Source of the DNA: a virus
Length of the DNA: 25,826 nt
Strand: one strand, 5' to 3'
IMG/VR virus record: IMGVR_UViG_3300017917_000520
Location: 1 to 25,826 of that record
Part shown: one piece after another, positions 14,596 to 23,109 of the stretch
Numbering within the stretch: the stretch's first letter is position 1
How the letters are laid out: every line of letters begins with the position of its first letter
Translations under genes and position numbers: made by a program
Notes under the pieces: model-generated
What the model was told of the DNA's origin: nothing
The model's database searches: none
Seen by the model: the letters and a program-made list of their open reading frames with translations, nothing else

Positions 14596-17500
14596 ATGGC
14601 AAAATCACTGATTTTCGACTACACATTTAGTCCAACAACAGATACAATCACTGTTGACGGCAATGTGCCTCTAAAGAGAGTGTTGCTGATTACAAACGTG
14701 ACACGCAACATTATTCTTTACAACTTTGCTGACGGAAACAAAGGAGTAAGTAGCTGGTCATATAATCCAGCTACTGATAGTACATCATTCACATTAGAAT
14801 ATGATTGTGCGGCAATGGCAACAACTGATCAAATACAAGTATTCGTTGAACGAGATACTTTACCATTCGCACCACCAGAATTTTTAACAGATCCTGTGTC
14901 AAAATTCCGTGTATCGCAACCAAATACATTAATTGACACAGACTTTGAATATGGCTTACAGAGTTCAAAATGGGAAACATTGGAAAGACAAAACGAAGTT
15001 CCTGCTTTCCACTCTTTAGCAGGCGATGTACCATTAAGTAACGTTATTGATGTAACAGTTAACGGAACAAATTTAGTTTCTGTAACTACATCAAGCCCTC
15101 ACGGGATCAGCACTGGAACACCAATTGATGTTCGTGGAGTTGAAAGCACTACGGCAGAAGGTACATTTGTTGTAAAGCGCACAACAGATTATGTTTTTAC
15201 ATATGAAGCAAGAGCAGTTCAAATTGGAACAGCTACTACCCCAGTGACAATTTTTACTTCATACACAACCATTACAACTGGCAGATTCTATGTTGGGGCC
15301 AATATTCCATTGGACAATACAGCGACAAACATCAACGGAACAATTACTACTGATGGAGCAACAACATTAACTGCTAGAACAACCTTTGATCACGGTTTTA
15401 AAGTTGGCGCCACATTTGCTCTTGTTAATAGTTTGAGTAAAAACTCAATCACTTTTGACCCACGTAACGTTGTTAACGGTGGACAAGTTGAAGATCGTAG
15501 CTCTATCAGTTTAGCAACAGGTAATATTAGTATTTTTGAGCCATACCACGATGGCACAATTCGTCGTACCATTGCTGCGGTAGGCGGCATTGATTCTGTC
15601 ACTAGTGTTATTACCATGACTAATCACGGCATGATCACAGGAGATATGATCACCTATGTTGGAGTTTCCTCAGGCGGTAACGCACCAGCAATTGATGCAG
15701 TAACTGGTGAATTTCCTATTAATGCAGGATCATTACCAACATGGGGAACCTCCAATTCTGGTATGTATTTTGCAGTAGTTTTAACTAAAGACACCTTTAA
15801 GATTTGTTCTAATCCTAAAGACGCTTATGCTGGAACAAATACAATTAGTATCAATGGCAGAGGATCTGGAAACCATGACTTTGCAATCTTCAAACGCGGC
15901 GATAGAATCGAAGACAAGATTAGCACTATCGCAGCCACTAGCGGTTCAGCAAATTTAGTTGTAACACTAACTGGTTTGAACACTAACAACGCATTAGGCA
16001 TTGTTCCAAGTCAACAGATCACACTTGCTGGTATGGGTGTGGCAGCATTGAATGGCGTTTATGTGGTCCGTTCAGCCAACTGGACTGCTACAGGTAATAC
16101 ATTTGAAATAGAAGGTCCAACTGATAACACTGGTGTTTTAACTAACCAAGCAGCCACACAAACTTATACATTAGTTGACAGTGGTGGAAACGGAACAACT
16201 AGTTTTGATAGATACAATATCTATACAACAGTTGGTGCTCGAGCAGTGTTGCACACAAGTCCAATGATCAACCATACTCGTGTTTCTATTCACGATTGGA
16301 AGGCCACAACTGCCAAATATTGGACTCGCCAATGTGTTTCTGCTATCACCGCAGATCGTATCTACATAAAAAATCACGGGTTGACCACAGGTGAACCACT
16401 ATTATATGTTGGTGGTGGAAACACATGGACTGGTGGCGCAACTGCTGCCACTGACGGTACTGTTTATTTTGCCAGTGTCATTAACAAAGATCAATTTGAT
16501 GTTCATACAACAGAAAACGGTACTGCTGGAGCAACACCATACTCAACAGGTGTTGGAGCTACTAAGGTAAACTTTACAACTTCTACTACAGCCGCAGGTG
16601 GTATCTACGCATTCCATCCAGGCTTTACTATTGCTAACTTTACTTCACAGGCTGTATCAGGTGCAGGTGGTGTTGGTCGTGACCGTGTGATTGCATTGTT
16701 TAATATACTACCAAGTTATGTACAAGAAAACACCCCAATTGTTATTAAAACTGGTTCAGGCTCAACATTGCCAACTGGCGTAACTGACACACCAAATACA
16801 TATGCTTCATATCAAAAGTACTATGTTGAAAGTATCAATAGTGCCAACACTGCCGGTGCAGTAAAAGAATTCTCTATAACAACAGCACCAAATGCGGCTC
16901 CAGTTAACTTTACTGGTGCTACAACTGTTGGTGCTGGCAGATTCTACGCTTTTAGAATTGAAGAAAATACTTACAGCAACAGCTTCTACTTGATTAACCA
17001 TGGTGGTACTGCTACCAACCAAGCCACTGGTGGAACCGGTGTACAAGGTACATATCCAACTGGGTTTGACTATCCAGGTCCACTATTTGACTACTATCGT
17101 GATCCTATTAACGGGACTAACTGGCCTCGTGTTAGAGCACAGTTGACAGCGGCAACACCTGTAGGCGGCTTGACCAGTAACGCATTATATTACATGGTGC
17201 CTATTACAAATAACATCTTTAAAGTTCAGGCCTACTCTGTTGGTACACTACCAACAGGACAGCCAACTGTACAGATTACAAGTATTGCTGGCGCAACTGC
17301 AACACACAGTTTTGCTAACACAGCGGTTTCTAACCCAATTGGTAATAGAATTATCATTCCTAGACAAAATCAAATTTTTGTTGAAAATGCACTAGTTCGT
17401 TATGAGAATCAAGGTGGGGTAGATATTGGTAGTCCATATGCAGGTGCTCCTGGCTTGATCAACAACAATCAGTATATCGTTAAGAACGTGGTTCAAGATT

Positions 17501-20500
17501 TACCACTAGCAGTTCCAGGAACATTGTACGCATGTACAGCAAGTGCAACTGCACTACAGATTACAGCTACAACAAACCTAGCCACAGGTGATTATATCCG
17601 TGTTGGTAATGAAGTTATGATTGTTGGCACTATCACAGGTGCTAGTAATCCATTTACTATCAACGTGACCAGAGCACAGAATGGTACTACTGCGGCAGCG
17701 TATGAGGAAGGGCAAGTAGTTGAAAAACTATATGGTACATTCCAATTGTACACTACAACACAAACATTACCACGTAGATTCACTGTAGCATTTGGTAGTG
17801 CTAATGCAACAACTGACACTTGGACTTTTACTAACCACGGTTTTAGAACAGCTGAAACAGTGTTGTTAACAGCATTGACAGGTGGCGGCGGCGCAGTTAC
17901 TGGTTGGACAGCAACTACAATTTATTATGTTATAGTAGTTGATGCCAACACATTCCAACTAGCATTAAGTCCTGCACTGGCCTATGCAGGCTATCCAATT
18001 GATATCACTAACGTAGGTTCTTCTGGTACATTTGATTTCCGCCAGTTCTATAGTGCCATCCCGTTACAAGGTCTGGCATCTACTACAGTTAACCATACTT
18101 TGGAAGATACCAGCTCAACTGGTACATTAGACGGTGGATATACCATATCAAGTTTACCAACTACTACCAGTATGGCATTTACTGCTAGTTCAACAATAGC
18201 ACAGCGTCAATTTAAGTTTGATCCGCAAGATCAAATGAATTTGACAGATGGTATCATTTACATTCCAAATCATGGACTAGCAACAGGCACAGCAGTCACC
18301 TATAGTAAGGGATTATTGACTTATGCAATTGGAGATAGTGCTACTGGCGTGTATGATAGCTATAATAAGCTAACTGATGCTACAACTTATTATGTGATCA
18401 GTAAAGACTTAGGAGCACTTCAATTGGCCACAACCAAGGCAAATGCACTAGCAGGCATTGCTATTAATAGACTAAGCAGTAATGGTAGTGCAGGAGCACA
18501 TACTTTAACTACTTCACAGGTTGCAGGTGATAGTTTGGCCAACGGTTTAGCTACTATTGTAGCACGTGACATTGTGGTTAATGGTAGTTCTAGCGCAGCC
18601 GTATTGGCAGCTTCAGATCGTATTGTGTTTAATAGCCACGGTTTTACTACTGGTGACCGAGTTGTTTATCAAGTATGGGCAGGCGGAACTGCAATTAACG
18701 GTTTGATTAACGGAAGACAGTATTTCGTATCTAACTCAGTATTTGCTGGAGCAACAGCTGGTGGCGGTGGCGCCGCACCACTTAATAATTTCTCATTACA
18801 CAACACATGGGTTGGTGCTTACACCAACACTGACCGTGCAGATATTTTAGGTGTTGGTACTGGATCAGTTCACCAATTCAAAGTTACTAACCCAACTTTA
18901 ACTGGTACAACATATAAAGGCGAATGGAATACTTCAGACAGCTACTATTACGGCGATGTAGTATTATTTAGAAACAGCTACTACATGTCTGTAACTGGTA
19001 CTAGAAGTGGTACAGCTAACACTGGTCAACAGCCAATTAGCGATGCTGCTCGTTATAGTGTGAACTGGATTGTTTGCCCAACTTTACCAAGTTACAGCAC
19101 ACGATTCCTAACCAGTTATAGAGGTGGCGACGTTGTTAAGGTTTCCAACACAATTCCACGTAGGACAATTTACTTTGATGGTTCATTGGCTGCTCGTGTA
19201 ATTGTTGGTGATAACATAATCAACTTTACTGCCGCGCACGGCTTACGTAACGGTGATGCAGTGATTTATAGGATTGATGCGTTGGGTGGCGCTTCACAGG
19301 CAACAGCTAGTGATTATGATTCTTATGTGTCTGGCCTACCACAAACAGCAATTGGAGGATTAACTGCTAATCGAGTTTATTATGTAAACGTACTAGGTGC
19401 CAATGATATTACCTTACATACCAACCCTGCAGAAGCACAGCGTGGTGGTAGCGGTGATACTGGTAACTTCCAGTACATGGTGAACCTAACAGCACTAGGA
19501 ACAGGACAGTATCATAGATTTGAAGTATTAGAACATGCTACATATTCTATGTCTGTTCTTGCAGTTAACAATGATGCAGAAATGGTTGTAACAGATCCTT
19601 TCCCAAGTCGTGCAATAACATTTAACCCACAAGAGACAGTTGTGGCAGTTAGTGGTTTAGTAACACAAGTTGTAAACGTTACCACTGACGAAATTACATT
19701 GCCAGCACACGGATTGCAAACTGGTACTAAGGTTTACTACTCAATTGGTCCTGCTAACTCAGGTACTGCGATTGGTAACTTAACAGACGGTGCAACTTAT
19801 TATGTTATTCGTGTCAACGATGATACTATTAGATTAGCTGACAACTTAGCTAACGCACTAAAAGCACTACATCGTGACTTAAACGGCACTGGTAGCGGAT
19901 TTAATCATTACCTAGTGGCTGCTACAGCCTCTGGTTCAAGTTGGATTCGTTATAACACAACTGGTGATATCACAAGCGGTACAACATTTACCGGTTCTGT
20001 ATTCTTTACCAGCCAAAATGATGGTAATATTCGTGACGGTGTGTTGACAGCACTACCGATTATTAACGAAACACAACTATATGTGCGTCCAGATTGTATG
20101 AACGTACACAGACCATTTGATGGCGGTGTTGAAATCAATGCAAGTAAAGGACCAGGCGTAAGTATTGTTCGTCAAACACGTAAGTACTTCCGTTATCAGT
20201 CTGGTAAGGGCTTACAGTACTCCACAGGTATTAACTTTAGCCCAAGCATTGACGTAAGTCGTATCACACACGACGGTACAACATACGCTACAGTGGTCAC
20301 ACGTCGTCCACACAAACTTTCTACAGGTAACAAGATCATCGTAGAAAACGTAGGATCTACTAGTGAATACGAAGCAGTAAAATGCGAACGTGATCTAGGT
20401 TACTTGCTCAAAGGTGCTGGATTTGACGTTGCGCTAGGTACAAATTACAATTCTATTTTCTTAGGAATTGCTGAAGTTAACAGCTTGGAAATTTCTGAGG

Positions 20501-22596
20501 GAGTTAAGCGTAATATTACCAATGCAAGAAACGCTACAGCGGCTTTAACTGGTGTTAGCGCAAGTGCAACTGCAACCACACGTAGTAATGCGTTCTGGAA
20601 TGAAGTACTTGACATCATCAACAACGGTAGAAGTGCCGCAGATGCATTAAGTTACAATAATCCAACTAATGCAAGTTCAAGTCAGTTGGCAGCTAAAACA
20701 CGTTTGATCAATAACAGAGACTTTATGGCACGTGAAGTTGAGAAATGGGTAGAACAAAATTACCCACTATACAATCACGACACAGCCAAGTGCGAACGAG
20801 ATGTTAAGTATGCTGTAAATGCTATCATCTATGACATACTATACGGCGGAAACAGTGCGACCTATGATCAAGCTAAGTTCTTCTTCTATGGTTTCTCAAA
20901 TCAAGGAGCAACAATTAGCCCAGATCACAGAATTCAAACTGTGGCAGCATATGGTCGTTTAAAGACAATCATTGCTCAAATCTTAGACGGTACAACTGTG
21001 ACCAAATCTACAGGTAACGCTCTAACACAGGACACAACTGGCTCTAATGCTAACTCTGCAGAGATCACTAAAGCACAAAGTTTAGTTCAAATCACAGCAG
21101 ATGTAGTTGGTGCAACCAATGTTACACAAGCATTGGCATTGTTGCCAGCAACACGCACAGAGCCAAGTGTACTATGGGCAGATGCAGAGTTCCAAACTGC
21201 TAAGACTGCAATTGACACCAATACAGCTAGTATTATTGCTAACATTGTACGTGGTGCTCCATACACACAACCTTTAAGTGGTCCAAACTTTGTAGTAGCT
21301 AACGTCATCGACGACTTTACATTTAGATACTTAACAAATGGGATTCCGTATGACCTAGCTCCTCGTGGATTCCCTAACTTGTTTGTGTATGAATGGCAGG
21401 ATGCAGTTGTACGTTCTGGAATGTTTGATGACCAAAACGGTATGTTCTGGGAATATGACGGAAAGAGCTTACATTGTGTACGTCGTAACAGTACAAAACA
21501 ACTTGGTGGTTTTATGAACGTAGTGAATAAGAGTAACGTTGTAAATGGAAACAATACTAACTTTACAAAACAGTTAGAAGTTGGTAACTTCATTGTTATT
21601 CGTGGTATGAGCTACAAAGTAACTAAGGTTGTTAGCGATACACAGATTCAAATAACTCCGTCATATCGAGGAACTACACGCAACAACGTAGTAGCTACAT
21701 TGACACAAGATCTAAGAGTACCACAAAGTGAGTGGAGTTTAGATAAAGCAGACGGCACTGGAAGAAGTGGATTTAACCTAAATATTAATCGTATGCAGAT
21801 GACCTATATGGACTATAGTTGGTACGGTGCAGGTAAAGTACGCTTTGGATTTAAAGGTCCTGATGGTGTAGTTATGTATGTACATGAGTTCATCCATAAC
21901 AACAGAGAAACAGAAGCTTATTTACGTTCTGGTAACTTACCAGCAAGATATGAGATTAGAAATGGTAACAACCCAACTTACGCTCCTAGCTTGTATCACT
22001 GGGGTGCTTCTGTAATCATGGACGGCGTGTTTGAAGATGATAAGGCATACTTGTTCACTGTTGCTTCTGGTTCTGGTGGTTCTGACACACTCAGTATCCC
22101 ACAAGCACTAGCAGGTACTAACGTGCCAATTCTAAGTATTCGTCTAGCACCTAGCGTAGACAACAGCTTAGTTGGTGCATTAGGTGAAAAAGATATCATT
22201 AACCGCATGAGTATTAACTTACAACAAGTTGGTCTAGTTGTTGGTAACACAAACAACAAACCTGCTTCCGTTAAGTTGATTCTAAATGCCGCATTATCAC
22301 AACAGGCATATTTTACTAATTACGGTGCGCCATCATTGACACAGGTTATTAAACACACTGGTCAGACAACAGATACAGTAAACGGTGGAGTTACAATTTA
22401 TGAATTCCGTGCAGCCGTTAACAGCCCAGTCACAGCAGACTTGAGTGAGATTGCTGAAATTGGTAACAGTATCTTAGGCGGTGATTATGTTTATCCAAAC
22501 GGTCCAGACATTATCACAGTGTGCGTAGTTCCAACAGATACAAGTGCCGCAACAACAGTTACAGCACGTATTTCATGGAAGGAAAGCCAAGCGTAA
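14596..22596 (+). CDS. Giant tail-associated structural/adhesin-like protein (2666 aa)
   Basis: The N-terminus is followed by 'FRVSQPNTLIDTDFEYGLQ' (104-122) and 'SSKWETL', a signature I associate with large structural proteins of T4-like cyanophages. Residues about 160-1930 carry beta repeats with an 'HG(L/F)xTG' start and a 'YYV...D.tfqL....A' end; ten copies are recognisable. One unit resembling the carbohydrate-binding repeats of the 11260 protein lies at 1440-1490 ('YKGEWNTSDSYYYGDVVLF'). Residues about 1929-2228 are helix-rich with two 'KCERD' starts. The C-terminal region has 'SGMFDDQNGMFWEYDG' (from 2274), 'MQMTYMDYSWYGAG' and 'NNRETEAYLRSGNLPARYE' (about 2435-2453), which I recall as conserved in the same cyanophage family. 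AAAGGG at 14581-14586 is a plausible but distant ribosome site. It takes up nearly a third of the window. A role as a long fibre or adhesin is inference. Confidence 0.83.
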   Translation: MAKSLIFDYTFSPTTDTITVDGNVPLKRVLLITNVTRNIILYNFADGNKGVSSWSYNPATDSTSFTLEYDCAAMATTDQIQVFVERDTLPFAPPEFLTDPVSKFRVSQPNTLIDTDFEYGLQSSKWETLERQNEVPAFHSLAGDVPLSNVIDVTVNGTNLVSVTTSSPHGISTGTPIDVRGVESTTAEGTFVVKRTTDYVFTYEARAVQIGTATTPVTIFTSYTTITTGRFYVGANIPLDNTATNINGTITTDGATTLTARTTFDHGFKVGATFALVNSLSKNSITFDPRNVVNGGQVEDRSSISLATGNISIFEPYHDGTIRRTIAAVGGIDSVTSVITMTNHGMITGDMITYVGVSSGGNAPAIDAVTGEFPINAGSLPTWGTSNSGMYFAVVLTKDTFKICSNPKDAYAGTNTISINGRGSGNHDFAIFKRGDRIEDKISTIAATSGSANLVVTLTGLNTNNALGIVPSQQITLAGMGVAALNGVYVVRSANWTATGNTFEIEGPTDNTGVLTNQAATQTYTLVDSGGNGTTSFDRYNIYTTVGARAVLHTSPMINHTRVSIHDWKATTAKYWTRQCVSAITADRIYIKNHGLTTGEPLLYVGGGNTWTGGATAATDGTVYFASVINKDQFDVHTTENGTAGATPYSTGVGATKVNFTTSTTAAGGIYAFHPGFTIANFTSQAVSGAGGVGRDRVIALFNILPSYVQENTPIVIKTGSGSTLPTGVTDTPNTYASYQKYYVESINSANTAGAVKEFSITTAPNAAPVNFTGATTVGAGRFYAFRIEENTYSNSFYLINHGGTATNQATGGTGVQGTYPTGFDYPGPLFDYYRDPINGTNWPRVRAQLTAATPVGGLTSNALYYMVPITNNIFKVQAYSVGTLPTGQPTVQITSIAGATATHSFANTAVSNPIGNRIIIPRQNQIFVENALVRYENQGGVDIGSPYAGAPGLINNNQYIVKNVVQDLPLAVPGTLYACTASATALQITATTNLATGDYIRVGNEVMIVGTITGASNPFTINVTRAQNGTTAAAYEEGQVVEKLYGTFQLYTTTQTLPRRFTVAFGSANATTDTWTFTNHGFRTAETVLLTALTGGGGAVTGWTATTIYYVIVVDANTFQLALSPALAYAGYPIDITNVGSSGTFDFRQFYSAIPLQGLASTTVNHTLEDTSSTGTLDGGYTISSLPTTTSMAFTASSTIAQRQFKFDPQDQMNLTDGIIYIPNHGLATGTAVTYSKGLLTYAIGDSATGVYDSYNKLTDATTYYVISKDLGALQLATTKANALAGIAINRLSSNGSAGAHTLTTSQVAGDSLANGLATIVARDIVVNGSSSAAVLAASDRIVFNSHGFTTGDRVVYQVWAGGTAINGLINGRQYFVSNSVFAGATAGGGGAAPLNNFSLHNTWVGAYTNTDRADILGVGTGSVHQFKVTNPTLTGTTYKGEWNTSDSYYYGDVVLFRNSYYMSVTGTRSGTANTGQQPISDAARYSVNWIVCPTLPSYSTRFLTSYRGGDVVKVSNTIPRRTIYFDGSLAARVIVGDNIINFTAAHGLRNGDAVIYRIDALGGASQATASDYDSYVSGLPQTAIGGLTANRVYYVNVLGANDITLHTNPAEAQRGGSGDTGNFQYMVNLTALGTGQYHRFEVLEHATYSMSVLAVNNDAEMVVTDPFPSRAITFNPQETVVAVSGLVTQVVNVTTDEITLPAHGLQTGTKVYYSIGPANSGTAIGNLTDGATYYVIRVNDDTIRLADNLANALKALHRDLNGTGSGFNHYLVAATASGSSWIRYNTTGDITSGTTFTGSVFFTSQNDGNIRDGVLTALPIINETQLYVRPDCMNVHRPFDGGVEINASKGPGVSIVRQTRKYFRYQSGKGLQYSTGINFSPSIDVSRITHDGTTYATVVTRRPHKLSTGNKIIVENVGSTSEYEAVKCERDLGYLLKGAGFDVALGTNYNSIFLGIAEVNSLEISEGVKRNITNARNATAALTGVSASATATTRSNAFWNEVLDIINNGRSAADALSYNNPTNASSSQLAAKTRLINNRDFMAREVEKWVEQNYPLYNHDTAKCERDVKYAVNAIIYDILYGGNSATYDQAKFFFYGFSNQGATISPDHRIQTVAAYGRLKTIIAQILDGTTVTKSTGNALTQDTTGSNANSAEITKAQSLVQITADVVGATNVTQALALLPATRTEPSVLWADAEFQTAKTAIDTNTASIIANIVRGAPYTQPLSGPNFVVANVIDDFTFRYLTNGIPYDLAPRGFPNLFVYEWQDAVVRSGMFDDQNGMFWEYDGKSLHCVRRNSTKQLGGFMNVVNKSNVVNGNNTNFTKQLEVGNFIVIRGMSYKVTKVVSDTQIQITPSYRGTTRNNVVATLTQDLRVPQSEWSLDKADGTGRSGFNLNINRMQMTYMDYSWYGAGKVRFGFKGPDGVVMYVHEFIHNNRETEAYLRSGNLPARYEIRNGNNPTYAPSLYHWGASVIMDGVFEDDKAYLFTVASGSGGSDTLSIPQALAGTNVPILSIRLAPSVDNSLVGALGEKDIINRMSINLQQVGLVVGNTNNKPASVKLILNAALSQQAYFTNYGAPSLTQVIKHTGQTTDTVNGGVTIYEFRAAVNSPVTADLSEIAEIGNSILGGDYVYPNGPDIITVCVVPTDTSAATTVTARISWKESQA
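15070..20340 (+). repeat. Ten degenerate HG(L/F)xTG beta-module repeats in the giant protein
   Basis: The recurring start 'xxHG(L/F/M/I)xTGxxVxY' has its His at residues 169, 266, 344, 594, 1081, 1226, 1348, 1548, 1705 and 1906 (the last as PHKLSTG). Most units continue with '(Y/F)(Y/F)V/A....D.(F/I).(L/V)' and 'A.A' some 40-60 residues later, for example 'YYVIRVNDDTIRLADNLANA'. Spacing varies widely, which implies insertions between or within units. The DNA of the units is diverged. Confidence 0.75.
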
Positions 22597-22607
22597 GCGA
22601 TTACGCT
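22590..22607 (+). other. GNRA-loop hairpin spanning the stop codon of the giant gene
   Basis: AGCGTAA (22590-22596) pairs perfectly with TTACGCT (22601-22607) across a GCGA loop, a GNRA-type tetraloop. The left arm contains the TAA stop. It stands 7 bases upstream of the terminator stem and may protect the 3' end or be incidental. Confidence 0.45.
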
Positions 22608-22614
22608 GTCAAAC

Positions 22615-22641
22615 AAAAAGCCCCAGCAATGGGGCTTTTTT
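22615..22641. terminator. Bidirectional Rho-independent terminator between convergent genes
   Basis: AAAAAGCCCC (22615-22624) pairs with GGGGCTTTTT (22631-22640) around a six-base loop AGCAAT. A T-run follows on the plus strand, and the complementary A-run gives a T-run on the minus strand. The giant gene ends 18 bases before it and the minus-strand Nudix gene ends 16 bases after it, so it can stop transcription from both sides. Confidence 0.92.
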
Positions 22642-22656
22642 GTGACTGTAAAAATA

Positions 22657-23109
22657 TTAAATTACATCTATGATGTCAAATACAGTCTCTAACTTGGTTC
22701 TAATTGTTTTATTTGTAAAGGTATTACGTAGACCTTGGTGCAACGGTTTAGGTGCAAGATCCATTGTTGCCCACGCCCAACCACTGTGCTCGTAATTTAG
22801 TTTAGGTATAAATTCTTCTTCAACAATCAGCAAATATGTGTGATAGTTAAAGTTGTCGTCGTTGCTGACAAACAGTTCTAAAGGAATTGTTTTCTTTATC
22901 TCTGGCAAAAACCCAATTTCTTCTGTTATTTCACGTTTTAGTGCTTCGTATGTAGTACTGTCATTGTCTTCTTGTTTTCCGCCAACAATTCCCCAAGATT
23001 TTGCAGTTTTTCCCTGAGTTCTTTGTAAGAACAAGAATCTTTTTGTGCTTTTTGCATAGAATAAAGCACCACTACATACTATTAGTTTGTTTATAGAACT
23101 ATTTGCCAT
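22657..23109 (-). CDS. Nudix hydrolase (150 aa)
   Basis: This is a soluble Nudix-fold enzyme expected to hydrolyse a nucleoside diphosphate linked to another moiety; the substrate cannot be told. The Nudix box spans residues 44-67: G44, D50, R59-E60, E63-E64, G66. The catalytic 'REITEE' core is intact, but the box is GX5DX8REUXEEXGU rather than GX5EX7REUXEEXGU: one extra residue and Asp for the first Glu. Flanking blocks 'SGALFYAKSTKRFLFLQRT', 'WGIVGGK' and 'PKPLHQGLRNTF' resemble short Nudix proteins that I recall from T4-like marine phages. It starts inside the 3' end of the gp15 gene (19-base overlap) and is the last gene before the shared terminator, so it is probably co-expressed with gp14 and gp15. 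Possible roles are nucleotide-pool cleaning or RNA 5'-end processing. Confidence 0.93.
   Translation of the reverse strand: MANSSINKLIVCSGALFYAKSTKRFLFLQRTQGKTAKSWGIVGGKQEDNDSTTYEALKREITEEIGFLPEIKKTIPLELFVSNDDNFNYHTYLLIVEEEFIPKLNYEHSGWAWATMDLAPKPLHQGLRNTFTNKTIRTKLETVFDIIDVI

Noticed and set aside
21087-21593. 168-codon open frame on the minus strand
   Set aside because: It is fully inside the giant gene, which has strong family motifs in this stretch ('SGMFDDQNGMFWEYDG'). The antisense product has no recognisable motif, and I found no ribosome site.
21883-21897. HEFIH in the giant protein, matching the HExxH zinc-protease pattern
   Set aside because: It lies in a beta-rich structural region ('MYVHEFIHNNRETEAYLRSGN') with no downstream third metal ligand pattern. 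As I recall, related cyanophage proteins do not keep the second His and Glu. It is most likely a chance match.
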